From Dorea phocaeensis (GTDB lineage Bacteria; Bacillota; Clostridia; Lachnospirales; Lachnospiraceae), in NCBI RefSeq assembly GCF_900240315.1, contig NZ_OEPZ01000002.1, positions 186,001-250,000 of the forward strand: 64,000 nucleotides of DNA. The letters run 5' to 3'. Every line of letters begins with the position of its first letter. Positions within the stretch are counted from its first letter, which is position 1. The position numbers and the translations under genes were made by a program. The notes below the pieces were generated by a model. The model made no database searches and was not told the origin of the DNA. It was given only the letters and a program-made list of their open reading frames with translations. This document shows positions 1 through 7,122 of the stretch, piece after piece.

Positions 1-135
1 TTCAACCAACTCCAACGCTTCCACACCATTTTCCGCATCACCTACTACCCGAAATCCCAGCTCTTCCCATCTTACTTTCTTAATAATTCCTCTGCGGATT
101 TCCTCTTCATCATCCGCAACAACAACTGTATACAT
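1..135 (-). CDS. Response regulator, N-terminus only (runs off left edge)
   Basis: The reverse strand opens at an ATG (133-135) and reads MYTVVVADDEEEIRRGII..., continuing off the window after 45 residues. The acidic DDEEE cluster after a hydrophobic beta strand, and the 'WEELGFRVVGDAENGVEAL' pattern, are typical of receiver domains in YesN/AraC-type response regulators, which usually pair with a sensor kinase controlling sugar uptake or stress genes. The phosphoacceptor Asp and the output domain lie outside the window, so the regulon cannot be stated. Confidence 0.8.
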   Translation of the reverse strand, partial: MYTVVVADDEEEIRRGIIKKVRWEELGFRVVGDAENGVEALELVE

Positions 136-443
136 TCTATTTCCCCTTTACTTCCTGTATCCTCTGTAAACTGATACCATCTACAGTTCTGTTCTTATTA
201 TACCCACTCCTTTCAGTAGTGGCAATCACTTTCGTATACTGGAATATCTTTCCCTTAAGGAACCCTTAAGAAATTTCAGTTTTCTTTAAGGAAATTAACA
301 TACTTTAGACACATTTCCCATGTATACTTTAAGACAGATAGTTGAAGAACACATCAACTATCTCCCCCCTCATAAAAGTAACGCATCTGGTTTTCCAGAT
401 GCCGCACTTTACTCTCATTCCTTTAGATAACTATAAAACAACG
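136..443. other. Gene-free stretch with palindromes
   Basis: No convincing gene. It should hold the promoter of the leftward response regulator. Visible elements are a perfect inverted repeat CTTAAGG-AAC-CCTTAAG at 254-270 (with another CTTTAAGG near 294), a hairpin GATAGTTGA/TCAACTATC at 337-362, and a hairpin GCATCTGG/CCAGATGC at 383-402. The first could be an operator. The other two look like small stem-loops of unknown role. Confidence 0.4.
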
Positions 444-473
444 AAACCCGTTAGCCGAAAGGTTAGCGGGTTT
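444..473 (-). terminator. Hairpin terminator after the GNAT remnant
   Basis: AAACCCGTTAGCC, loop GAAA, then GGTTAGCGGGTTT forms a 13-bp stem with wobble pairs directly downstream of the minus-strand ORF ending at 495. The minus-strand side continues into a short T-rich tract. It may work in both directions. Confidence 0.6.
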
Positions 474-494
474 TCGCTGTATATGCATATTAAT

Positions 495-770
495 TTATAA
501 ATCAAGTCTCATATAAATAGAGGTATCCATAGGACTATCGTTGTAACTTTCAATCTCATAAAGACCAAATTTTTTATAGATATGTATTACACTTTCCAAA
601 AATGGAAGTGTATCTAACAGCATATGAGAATACCCTATTTCCTTTATTTCTTCAGGAATTTCTGTATTTGCCTTAACTGCATAAAGAAGTGCTAAAAAAC
701 CAGACGCTTCTTGTCTTACAGCATATATCCACTCTACTCTTTTATCAGTAACATATTGCATATTGCACAT
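495..770 (-). pseudogene. GNAT acetyltransferase remnant (C-terminal part)
   Basis: The 91-residue frame ends in a typical GNAT C-terminus: 'LLDTLPFLESVIHIYKKFG' followed by 'YEIESYNDSP' and 'YMRLDL', matching the usual LDTLP...A..LY.K.GF.EI..Y...P..YM.LDL pattern. The acetyl-CoA binding R/Q-x-x-G-x-G/A loop expected near residues 8-20 is not recognisable ('YVTDKRVEWIYAVRQEASG'), and a stop lies just upstream of the ATG. A full member has about 150-165 residues, so at least the first third is missing. Most likely a decayed gene. A small functional derivative cannot be excluded. Confidence 0.6.
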
Positions 771-842
771 TTCGATTCTTTTTCAATTCTTTTCCTCTCA
801 AACAAAATTGAATTATGTTTCCTGCACTATTTTATGATAACG

Positions 843-871
843 CTGTCATCAAACACTCCCTTTGATAGAAT
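843..871 (+). promoter_or_regulatory. Promoter of the holin-like toxin mRNA
   Basis: CTGTCA (843-848) and TAGAAT (866-871) are separated by 17 bp, which puts the start of transcription near 878, exactly at the motif AAGGCACTAC. The same motif begins the opposing RNA (see 1071-1162). The transcript would have a leader of about 110 nt before the toxin start. Confidence 0.55.
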
Positions 872-986
872 AAATCAAGGCACTACATGAGAATGGTAGG
901 CGGTTAGTCCTTCAACAGGGGGACTGAACCCTCTGATTACATAGAAATCCTGCTTACAGGAAATCTGGGAAAGGAGGGCTTGACTT

Positions 987-1079
987 ATGAGTGATTTTGA
1001 GTTGCTCTCCATCGTACTAATGATACTCAGTATCGTTGTAACGATTCTGATTGCATATATAAATCAATCAAAAAAGTAA
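987..1079 (+). CDS. Small holin-like toxin peptide (30 aa), type I TA
   Basis: A 30-residue hydrophobic ORF, too short for usual gene finding: it starts MSDFELLSIV, has a single membrane span through about residue 25, and ends in the basic tail NQSKK. This is the form of the putative holin-like toxin family found in type I toxin-antitoxin loci of Firmicutes. A strong ribosome site AAAGGAGGG (970-978) precedes the ATG. CCCTC near 929-933 in the leader could pair with GAGGG of that site and hold translation off, as in other type I toxins. The stop codon is inside the 12-bp stem of the shared terminator. The predicted role is membrane depolarisation when not repressed. Confidence 0.72.
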   Translation: MSDFELLSIVLMILSIVVTILIAYINQSKK

Positions 1080-1112
1080 CCGCCCCTCGCCCAAGGATGA
1101 CGGTTACTTTTT
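1071..1112. terminator. Shared bidirectional terminator of toxin and antisense RNA
   Basis: Perfect 12-bp stem AAAAAGTAACCG (1071-1082) / CGGTTACTTTTT (1101-1112) with an 18-nt loop. It gives a U-run in both directions, ends the toxin mRNA on the plus strand, and can end the convergent RNA on the minus strand. This is the only region in which the two RNAs are fully complementary. Confidence 0.75.
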
Positions 1113-1162
1113 TAGTAATTAAATAATTGGGACTAACCAACTATCAGTAGTGCCTTATTTAC
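1071..1162 (-). ncRNA. Candidate antisense antitoxin RNA
   Basis: A strong minus-strand promoter (1169-1197) would start an RNA near 1162 that runs through GGTTAGTCC into the shared terminator at 1071, about 90 nt with no ORF. It overlaps the 3' end of the toxin mRNA, including the stop codon and hairpin. Its first 27 nt resemble the first 34 nt of the toxin mRNA. The gene arrangement (convergent, shared terminator, repeated ends) resembles the enterococcal par (fst/RNA II) layout. The antitoxin role is inferred. Confidence 0.6.
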
Positions 1163-1168
1163 ATCTTT

Positions 1169-1197
1169 ATTTTAGCAAAAGACCTTTGAATTGTCAA
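1169..1197 (-). promoter_or_regulatory. Promoter of the antisense RNA
   Basis: On the minus strand TTGACA (1192-1197), 17 bp, TAAAAT (1169-1174): an almost consensus vegetative promoter, clearly stronger than the toxin promoter. This is what is expected when the antitoxin RNA must be in excess. Confidence 0.7.
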
Positions 1198-1263
1198 ATT
1201 CAACATTTTAAAAGAGTTTCTGTTCGTGGACAGTTTGCAATAACATTTTATAACACTCTCCAC

Positions 1264-1310
1264 AAAAAAAGAGTTGATACAACACCCCTTAGGATCTTGT
1301 ATCAACTCCT
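1264..1310 (-). terminator. Terminator of the alpha ribosomal operon
   Basis: GAGTTGATACAA (1271-1282) and TTGTATCAACTC (1297-1308) form a perfect 12-bp stem. On the minus strand it is followed by a run of seven T. It lies 38 bp beyond the rplQ stop and marks the end of the whole ribosomal block. Confidence 0.9.
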
Positions 1311-1347
1311 TCTATTTTACGCTTCTATTATCAGAATCTGTTCCAGC

Positions 1348-1884
1348 TTATACCAGCTCGATCAGAACCTCCATAGCTGCATCACCTTTACGCTGGCCAA
1401 TCTTAACGATTCTTGTGTAACCACCGTTGCGGTTCTCGTACTTCGGTGCGATCTCATCGAATAATTTTGCAACCAGATCTACCTGTTTTGTACCTTTTTT
1501 CTTACCAGCCTGTGCTGCTGGAACTTCCTTTACAGGATAGAGAACCTTCAGCATCTCACGACGAGCGTGCAATCTGCTTGGCATATCTTTCTTAATTGTC
1601 TTTTCAACTTCATCGTATACAGTAACTTTTTTACCATCTACAACTTCTTTTACTCTCTTGCCATCTTTGTCCTTGCGGGCAACTTTAGCCTTTACAGTAA
1701 CCTCTTCAAAGTTGTCTTTTTCTTTTACTGCCATAGCGATCAGGCCTTCAGCGATCTTGCGGATCTCTTTTGCCTTAGCTTCTGTGGTAACGATCTTTCC
1801 GTTGTTCAGAAGTGCTGTTACCTGGTTTCTTAATAATGCTTTTCTCTGGCTTGATGTTCTGCCGAGCTTTCTATACTTTGCCAT
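1348..1884 (-). CDS. rplQ: 50S ribosomal protein L17, with central insertion
   Basis: Starts [20 protein letters not shown], the L17 signature, and ends '...[21 protein letters not shown]'. L17 is an assembly protein near the peptide exit tunnel. At 178 residues it is about 55-60 longer than the usual 113-125. The extra part lies roughly between residues 60 and 125 and is lysine-rich ([11 protein letters not shown]-like stretch and a [10 protein letters not shown] linker). Such insertions occur in related Clostridia. It follows rpoA by about 110 bp and is the last gene of the operon. Confidence 0.95.
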   Translation of the reverse strand: MAKYRKLGRTSSQRKALLRNQVTALLNNGKIVTTEAKAKEIRKIAEGLIAMAVKEKDNFEEVTVKAKVARKDKDGKRVKEVVDGKKVTVYDEVEKTIKKDMPSRLHARREMLKVLYPVKEVPAAQAGKKKGTKQVDLVAKLFDEIAPKYENRNGGYTRIVKIGQRKGDAAMEVLIELV

Positions 1885-1996
1885 TTCTTTTATCCTCCAC
1901 TTTTCACACTTGGTTATGCTTCTTCGGGCTTACTAGCCAAATGCCTCCACTGCGCACTTCGGGCTTATCAGCGGATACATTTTAAGGAAGTTACTC

Positions 1997-2965
1997 TTAC
2001 TCTTCTCCTCTGCTGAGACCAAGTCCCAACTCATCGAGTTTTGCAAGTACTTCTTCCAGAGATTTACGTCCCAGATTTCGTACTTTCATCATATCTTCCG
2101 GTGTTCTGTTTGTCAGCTCTTCTACAGTATTAATGCCTGCTCTCTTGAGACAGTTGTAAGAACGAACGGATAATTCCAATTCATCAATGCTCATCTCAAG
2201 AACTTTTTCTTTCTCATCATCTTCTTTTTCAATCATAACTTCTGCTGCCTGTGCAACTTCAGACAGATCGATAAAGAGTTTCAGATGCTCGCTTAATACT
2301 TTTGCTGCCAGGCTGACTGCTTCATCAGGAAGCAGTGTGCCATTGGTGTATACATCTAAAGTTAATTTGTCAAAGTCTGTAATCTGACCCACACGAGTAT
2401 TCTCTACAGTAAGATTTACACGCTCTACCGGAGTATAGATGGAATCGATCGGAATTACCGCGATCGGCAGTTCCTCATTTTTATTCTTATCAGCGCTTAC
2501 ATATCCTCTGCCCTTTGTGATGACAAGTTCCATGTACAGTTTGCTGTCTGCACCGCCATTTAAAGTAGCGATAACAGTCTCAGGGTTCATAATCTCAATA
2601 TCCTGATCCACCTGAATATCTGCTGCTGTTACAACGCCTTCTCCTTCAAACTCGATATAAGCAGTCTTCGGCTCATCTGTCTCAGATGTATTCTTAATAG
2701 CCAGTGACTTTAAGTTCATAATGATCTCAGTCACGTCTTCCTTAACACCAGGAATTGAACTGAACTCATGAAGAACTCCGTCAATCTTCACCTGGCTGAT
2801 TGCAGCACCAGGCAGGGAAGAAAGCATAATTCTTCTAAGAGAGTTACCTAATGTAGTACCATATCCTCTTTCGAGCGGCTCTACGACAAATCTTCCATAC
2901 TTCTTATCTTCTGAAATCTCTGTTATCTCAATATTGGGTTTATTAAAATCAAACACTAAGTCCAC
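1997..2965 (-). CDS. rpoA: DNA-directed RNA polymerase subunit alpha
   Basis: The 322-residue alpha subunit. The N-terminal dimerisation domain (about 1-235) carries '[16 protein letters not shown]' and '[13 protein letters not shown]'. A short acidic linker follows, then the C-terminal DNA- and activator-binding domain (about 255-315) with '[15 protein letters not shown]' and '[12 protein letters not shown]'. It nucleates polymerase assembly (alpha2-beta-beta'). Co-transcribed with rpsD upstream (21-bp gap) and rplQ downstream, the usual alpha-operon order. Confidence 0.98.
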   Translation of the reverse strand: MDLVFDFNKPNIEITEISEDKKYGRFVVEPLERGYGTTLGNSLRRIMLSSLPGAAISQVKIDGVLHEFSSIPGVKEDVTEIIMNLKSLAIKNTSETDEPKTAYIEFEGEGVVTAADIQVDQDIEIMNPETVIATLNGGADSKLYMELVITKGRGYVSADKNKNEELPIAVIPIDSIYTPVERVNLTVENTRVGQITDFDKLTLDVYTNGTLLPDEAVSLAAKVLSEHLKLFIDLSEVAQAAEVMIEKEDDEKEKVLEMSIDELELSVRSYNCLKRAGINTVEELTNRTPEDMMKVRNLGRKSLEEVLAKLDELGLGLSRGEE

Positions 2966-2986
2966 CTCCTGTGGTGTTACGGGTTA

Positions 2987-3580
2987 TTATTTAGAATATA
3001 ATTCGACGATTAACATCTCATCTACAGGAACATCGATTACTTCACGTCTTGGAAGTTCTTTTACTGTTCCTTTCAGGTTCTCCAGGTCAGCCTCTAACCA
3101 CTCCGGAACAAGACGTCCACCTGTAACCTCTACGATACCTTTGTATCTTGGAGAGCTTTTGTGTTTTTCCTTGATCTCGATTACATCGCCTGCTTTGATC
3201 AGGTAAGATGGAATGTTGATCTGCTTTCCGTTAACAAGTACGTGCTTGTGGTCAACGATCTGTCTAGCCTCACGTCTTGTTCTTGCAAGTCCCAGACGGA
3301 ATACTACGTTGTCCAGTCTGGACTCCAGGATTCTCATCAGGTTCTCACCTGTCATACCATTCATACGCTGAGCTTTCTCAAAGTAGTTTCTGAACGGTTT
3401 TTCTAATACGCCATAGATGAATTTTGCTTTCTGTTTCTCACGTAACTGAAGACCATACTCGCTCATCTTTCTGTTAGATCTCTTTAACTGTCTGTTAGAC
3501 TTTTTATCAATTCCCAAATAAACTGGATCCATTCCGAGGGATCTACATCTTTTAAGAACCGGAACTCTATTTACTGCCAT
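2987..3580 (-). CDS. rpsD: 30S ribosomal protein S4
   Basis: The 197-residue S4 has the S4 RNA-binding domain around residues 87-150 ('[20 protein letters not shown]', '[11 protein letters not shown]'). It binds 16S rRNA early in assembly. In E. coli S4 is the autogenous repressor of the alpha operon. Here it lies inside that operon (rpsM-rpsK-rpsD-rpoA-rplQ), so the long leader before rpsM is a natural place for the same control. The gene sits 102 bp after rpsK. That gap has a small hairpin (TTTTCGAG/CTCGAAAA, near 3620-3640). Confidence 0.97.
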   Translation of the reverse strand: MAVNRVPVLKRCRSLGMDPVYLGIDKKSNRQLKRSNRKMSEYGLQLREKQKAKFIYGVLEKPFRNYFEKAQRMNGMTGENLMRILESRLDNVVFRLGLARTRREARQIVDHKHVLVNGKQINIPSYLIKAGDVIEIKEKHKSSPRYKGIVEVTGGRLVPEWLEADLENLKGTVKELPRREVIDVPVDEMLIVELYSK

Positions 3581-3682
3581 GTTTTCGTTTTCCTCCTGAT
3601 TATTTTCATTTCTAAGGGAGTTTTTCGAGACTAGGCTCGAAAAGACTTCATCCTTTTGTTCTTTACTGTATTCAAATAAGAA

Positions 3683-4078
3683 CTAGACTCTTCTGCGTTT
3701 CGGTGGACGACATCCGTTGTGTGGTACCGGAGTTACGTCCTTAATGCTTGTTACATCGATTCCACATGCCTGAAGAGCACGGATTGCTGCTTCTCTTCCT
3801 GAACCTGGTCCCTTAACCATAACGTCAACTGATTTTAAGCCATGTACTAATGCTGCCTTAGCTGCTGTCTCAGCTGCCATCTGTGCTGCATAAGGGGTAG
3901 ATTTCCTTGAACCTCTAAATCCAAGACCGCCTGCACTTGCCCATGACAGAGCATTTCCCTGTGCATCTGTTAATGTAACGATTGTGTTATTAAAAGATGA
4001 CTGGATGTGAGCCTGTCCGTGTTCAACGTTTTTCTTGACACGTTTTTTTGTCACTTTTTTTGTAACTTTCTTTGCCAT
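3683..4078 (-). CDS. rpsK: 30S ribosomal protein S11
   Basis: The 131-residue S11, part of the small-subunit platform that contacts mRNA in the E-site region. Features: a lysine/valine-rich N-terminus ([17 protein letters not shown]), '[20 protein letters not shown]', '[13 protein letters not shown]' and the C-terminal '[16 protein letters not shown]'. Length is standard. Lies 49 bp after rpsM. Confidence 0.98.
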   Translation of the reverse strand: MAKKVTKKVTKKRVKKNVEHGQAHIQSSFNNTIVTLTDAQGNALSWASAGGLGFRGSRKSTPYAAQMAAETAAKAALVHGLKSVDVMVKGPGSGREAAIRALQACGIDVTSIKDVTPVPHNGCRPPKRRRV

Positions 4079-4127
4079 AATAAAACTAACCTACTCTTTC
4101 TTTTTTTCTTTGATATTTAATGTCTGC

Positions 4128-4496
4128 CTATTTCTTCTTGTTTGCTACTGTTCTCTTAGGACCTTTTCTTGTTCTTGCGTTGGTCTTTGTCTTCTGACCA
4201 CGAACCGGAAGTCCTTTTCTGTGACGGATTCCTCTGTAGCATCCGATTTCCTGAAGTCTCTTAATGTTAAGAGCGATCTCTCTTCTCAAGTCACCTTCTA
4301 CTACCTGTGTTTCGTCGATAACTGCGCTGATCTTCTTAACGTCTTCGTCTGTCAGATCTCTGCAGCGAATGTCAGGATTTACTCCTGCCTCTGTCAGAAT
4401 ACGGGTTGCACTTGCTCTACCGATTCCGTAGATGTAAGTAAGCCCGATCTCTACTCGTTTGTCTCTTGGTAAATCTACACCTGCAATACGTGCCAT
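4128..4496 (-). CDS. rpsM: 30S ribosomal protein S13
   Basis: 122 residues, starting [20 protein letters not shown] and ending in the basic tail RTVANKKK, as expected for S13, which forms bridges to the 50S subunit and touches the P-site tRNA. The ATG is preceded by GGAGGAAAAT. It is the first gene after a 317-bp non-coding leader that follows rpmJ, unusually long for this operon. Confidence 0.98.
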   Translation of the reverse strand: MARIAGVDLPRDKRVEIGLTYIYGIGRASATRILTEAGVNPDIRCRDLTDEDVKKISAVIDETQVVEGDLRREIALNIKRLQEIGCYRGIRHRKGLPVRGQKTKTNARTRKGPKRTVANKKK

Positions 4497-4814
4497 GTGA
4501 ATTTTCCTCCATTTTCCTTGTTTTTTCTTGTTTCGCTGAAAAACAACACTTTTTCAGCTTGCGCACATCGTCTTTAATAGGGGATCTTTAAATCCCAGGT
4601 GCGTTTCGGTATCCACACCCTTTCCGGTCCTCTTTCTAATCGGTGATTTTTCAAAACCACACGCTTATCCGACGGTAAGGACGGACCGGCATTAGAAGCA
4701 ATATACGAAGGATTTTCACCGGCTACAGGTGCTCCTTGTATATCTAAAACAGTCTACACACCTCCAGGCGTGTCCACTGTCAGCCGCCTCGTTAAGCTTC
4801 TTTTCGCCCAGTGA
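4497..4814 (-). promoter_or_regulatory. Long structured leader between rpmJ and rpsM
   Basis: No ORF fits this 318-bp stretch. Read as RNA on the minus strand it can form several stems: CCGGTCC (near 4684) with GGACCGG (near 4625); ATATACAAGGA with TCCTTCGTATAT (4700-4745 area); GGGATnTAAAGATCCC (about 4580-4596); and GCTGAAAAA/TTTTTCAGC (4533-4558), the last only about 40 nt before the rpsM start. A ribosomal-protein autoregulatory leader (S4 is the classical repressor of this operon) is the best guess. No known leader family was recognised by eye. Confidence 0.45.
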
Positions 4815-4928
4815 TTAACCCTGTCTCTGTTTGTGCTTAGGGTTTTCACAAATAATGCGAATGCTTCCTTTTCTCTTAATTACTTTGCATTTTTCGCAAA
4901 TTGGTTTTACTGATGATCTAACCTTCAT
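4815..4928 (-). CDS. rpmJ: 50S ribosomal protein L36
   Basis: A 37-residue ORF in the usual place between infA and rps[21 protein letters not shown], then '...[12 protein letters not shown]'. The zinc ligands are C11, C14, C27 and H32, so this is the zinc-binding (C+) form of L36. The ATG (4926-4928) is preceded by AGGAGGATCCCC. It is the first gene downstream of the promoter at 5054-5083. Confidence 0.97.
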   Translation of the reverse strand: MKVRSSVKPICEKCKVIKRKGSIRIICENPKHKQRQG

Positions 4929-5053
4929 TAGGGGATCCTCCTTTCATCCATTGCTCTGCCTTTTGTGTCTGCACGATTTCCTACACCTTTCCTTCGATCT
5001 TTGTGCAACTCTAAGACCAAAGGGCAGACTAACTCCTAGAAACGTGCTCATAT

Positions 5054-5083
5054 AGTATAGCACTTTATATATAAGAAAGTCAA
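5054..5083 (-). promoter_or_regulatory. Promoter for rpmJ-rpsM-rpsK-rpsD-rpoA-rplQ
   Basis: On the minus strand TTGACT (5078-5083), 18-bp spacer, TATACT (5054-5059), within an AT-rich stretch directly after the infA terminator. It gives the alpha-operon genes their own transcription, uncoupled from the S10-spc genes. Confidence 0.75.
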
Positions 5084-5093
5084 CAAATTTTTT

Positions 5094-5141
5094 ATAAAAA
5101 AAAGGGCACTTCTCGTTTTCTTTCCAAACGCTAGTGCCCTC
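5094..5141 (-). terminator. Intrinsic terminator after infA
   Basis: GGGCACT (5104-5110) pairs with AGTGCCC (5133-5139), and the stem can be extended. On the minus strand it is followed by eight T and an AT-rich tail. It separates the S10-spc block from the alpha block. Confidence 0.8.
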
Positions 5142-5152
5142 TCTTGATCCTC

Positions 5153-5371
5153 TTATTTATCTCTCCAGATAATTCTTCCTTTTGACAGGTCATATGGAGA
5201 TAATTCTAATGTTACCTTATCTCCCGGTAAAATCTTAATGAAGTTCATACGAAGCTTCCCGCTGATGTGTGCCAGCACCTGATGTCCATTCTCCAGCTCT
5301 ACCTGAAACATAGCATTTGGCAGCTTCTCAACAACAGTTCCTTCAATTTCAATTACGTCAGCCTTTGACAT
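5153..5371 (-). CDS. infA: Translation initiation factor IF-1
   Basis: The 72-residue OB-fold protein [20 protein letters not shown]... with '[19 protein letters not shown]' and '[13 protein letters not shown]', standard for IF-1, which blocks the A site during initiation. It follows the KOW protein gene by 3 bp and is the last gene before the terminator at 5094-5141. Confidence 0.98.
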   Translation of the reverse strand: MSKADVIEIEGTVVEKLPNAMFQVELENGHQVLAHISGKLRMNFIKILPGDKVTLELSPYDLSKGRIIWRDK

Positions 5372-5374
5372 AGA

Positions 5375-5605
5375 TTAATCCTCCTTTAATATCCGTTTGA
5401 TTTTTACATCTGTCGCGCCTTCCAGATCATAGGTTCTCCCGATAATCTGAATGTGTTTTTTCTTCTTTTTCTTCGGCTTATCCAACGTCCGGATTCTCCC
5501 GTCCACCAGATAAACGTAGTTGTTATCTACGGCAGCAATCACATATCTTTCGCCTGCATCATGTCCTGCTTTAGACACCGCAAGCATCCCTTTCTTCATT
5601 TCCAT
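5375..5605 (-). CDS. KOW-domain RNA-binding protein, L14e-like
   Basis: A 76-residue basic protein starting MEMKKGMLAVSKAGHDAGER, followed by 'YVYLVDGRIRTLDKPKKKKKKH'. The KOW-like beta strand (GxxAxSxAGxDxG) and the Lys7 run match the small L14e/L6e-like family that Clostridia carry between map and infA. Its role is not established. RNA or ribosome binding is likely from the fold and operon position. Lies 9 bp after map and 3 bp before infA. Confidence 0.8.
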   Translation of the reverse strand: MEMKKGMLAVSKAGHDAGERYVIAAVDNNYVYLVDGRIRTLDKPKKKKKKHIQIIGRTYDLEGATDVKIKRILKED

Positions 5606-5614
5606 ATGCCGCTC

Positions 5615-6406
5615 CTACTCTGCCTGTTCTGACTCTTGATCTTTCGCAGTCTGCGTAGTCAAGGTTAGAAGCTTTGGTCCTTCATCCGTAATCAGCACGG
5701 TATTTTCATAATGCGCTGACAGTGAATGATCTCTGGTAACAACAGTCCAGTCATCCTCAAGCCAGTCAACTTCCCATCCGCCGATATTGATCATCGGCTC
5801 AATGGCCAATGTCATTCCGGCCTTCAGAAGAACCCCTTTTCGCTTCATCTCATAATTTGGAATCTCCGGTGCTTCGTGAAGCGCCGTTCCGATCCCATGG
5901 CCGCACAAATCACGTACAACTCCGTATCCACGCTCACTTGCATATCTTCCAATTGCAGAAGATATGTCAAATAAGTGATTGCCTGCTTTCGCGTATTTGA
6001 TCCCTTCAAAGAAACATTCTCTCGTTACCCGAATCAATTCCTGTGCTTCTTTACTGATCCTTCCGACAGCATGTGTTCTTGCCGCATCGGAATGGTATCC
6101 CCGATAGATGACGCCTGCATCCAGACTCACGATATCTCCTTCTCTGATAAAACGATGTTCACTTGGAATTCCATGTACGACCTCGTCATTGATGGATACG
6201 CAAATGGATCCCGGATAACCGTTATATCCAAGAAAGGATGGGATACATCCATAACTGCGGATTATTTCTTCTCCCAGGCGGTCTATGTCTTTGGTTGTCA
6301 TTCCCGGACGCAACTCTTTTTCCAGTTCGTTATGAACAATCTCCAGGATGCGTCCAGCTTCTTTCATCAATTCAATTTCTCGGGTCGATTTTATCGTAAT
6401 TGGCAT
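5615..6406 (-). CDS. map: Type I methionine aminopeptidase
   Basis: This 263-residue cytosolic metalloprotease removes the initiator Met. Metal ligands are visible in order: Asp in 'SLDAGVIYRGYHSDAARTHA' (both D), His in 'CGHGIGTALHEAPEIPNYE', Glu in 'MTLAIEPMINIGG' and the last Glu in 'YENTVLITDEG'. The C-terminus has about 15 extra polar residues beyond the catalytic core. Follows adk by 5 bp in the spc operon. Confidence 0.97.
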   Translation of the reverse strand: MPITIKSTREIELMKEAGRILEIVHNELEKELRPGMTTKDIDRLGEEIIRSYGCIPSFLGYNGYPGSICVSINDEVVHGIPSEHRFIREGDIVSLDAGVIYRGYHSDAARTHAVGRISKEAQELIRVTRECFFEGIKYAKAGNHLFDISSAIGRYASERGYGVVRDLCGHGIGTALHEAPEIPNYEMKRKGVLLKAGMTLAIEPMINIGGWEVDWLEDDWTVVTRDHSLSAHYENTVLITDEGPKLLTLTTQTAKDQESEQAE

Positions 6407-6411
6407 GTTGC

Positions 6412-7056
6412 TTACGCTCCTAACAGGCCTACGATTGCCTGAAATACATCGTTAATATCAACCGTACCGTCTACTGTTCTTAAGATTCCAGCTGCTGTAT
6501 AGTAATCGATCAGCGGCTGTGTCTGCTCATGGTACACACCGAGACGTTTCTGTACGGTCTCCGGCTTGTCATCTTCTCTTAAAATCAGTTCTTTTCCGCA
6601 AGTATCACAGATATCTTCCACCTTCGTCGGTGCATATTCCAAATGATAAGTTGCTCCGCACCCTACGCATGCGCGGCGTCCGCCCATACGGCGGATAATA
6701 TTCTCATCCGGTACATCTACATCAATAGCAAAATCCATCTTCTCTCCGATCGCTGCCAACGCTTTATCAAGCGCTTCTGCCTGAGGAATCGTTCTCGGAA
6801 AACCGTCCAGAACGTAACCGTCCTTACAATCTTCCTGGCCCACGCGGTCTACTACCAGATCAACAACCAGTTCGTCAGGAACCAGAAGCCCCTGATCCAT
6901 GTATGTCTGAGCTTTCTTTCCAAGTTCTGTACCATTTTTGATATTTGCTCTGAAAATATCTCCTGTTGAAATGTGAGGAATATTGTATTTTGCTGCAATT
7001 TTCTTTGCCTGAGTACCTTTTCCTGCACCAGGTGCACCTAACATAATAATCTTCAT
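6412..7056 (-). CDS. adk: Adenylate kinase, zinc-LID type
   Basis: The 214-residue long form. P-loop [15 protein letters not shown] at residues 7-21; '[13 protein letters not shown]' in the CORE; a LID with the Cys4 zinc site (CVGC...CDTC, about residues 130-153), typical for Gram-positive adenylate kinases. Interconverts ATP + AMP and 2 ADP. It follows secY by 66 bp. Confidence 0.98.
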   Translation of the reverse strand: MKIIMLGAPGAGKGTQAKKIAAKYNIPHISTGDIFRANIKNGTELGKKAQTYMDQGLLVPDELVVDLVVDRVGQEDCKDGYVLDGFPRTIPQAEALDKALAAIGEKMDFAIDVDVPDENIIRRMGGRRACVGCGATYHLEYAPTKVEDICDTCGKELILREDDKPETVQKRLGVYHEQTQPLIDYYTAAGILRTVDGTVDINDVFQAIVGLLGA

Positions 7057-7122
7057 AGATATGTTTCCTCCTTAATAGCATTTTAACCCGCGAAAAAAAG
7101 CCTTTTCCCGCGAGTCAAAATC

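Larger units (their letters stand above)
877..1156. repeat. Inverted repeat at the 5' ends of the toxin and antisense RNAs
   Basis: The block at 877-910 begins AAGGCACTAC and ends GGTTAGTCC. Its inverted copy is at 1130-1156 (GGACTAACC...GTAGTGCCTT). Because the copies are inverted, each RNA starts with the same-sense sequence, at almost the same distance from its promoter. Confidence 0.75.

Noticed and set aside
4035-4472. Plus-strand ORF of 145 codons over rpsM/rpsK
   Set aside because: Antisense to S13 and S11, low-complexity hydrophobic sequence; no start signals.
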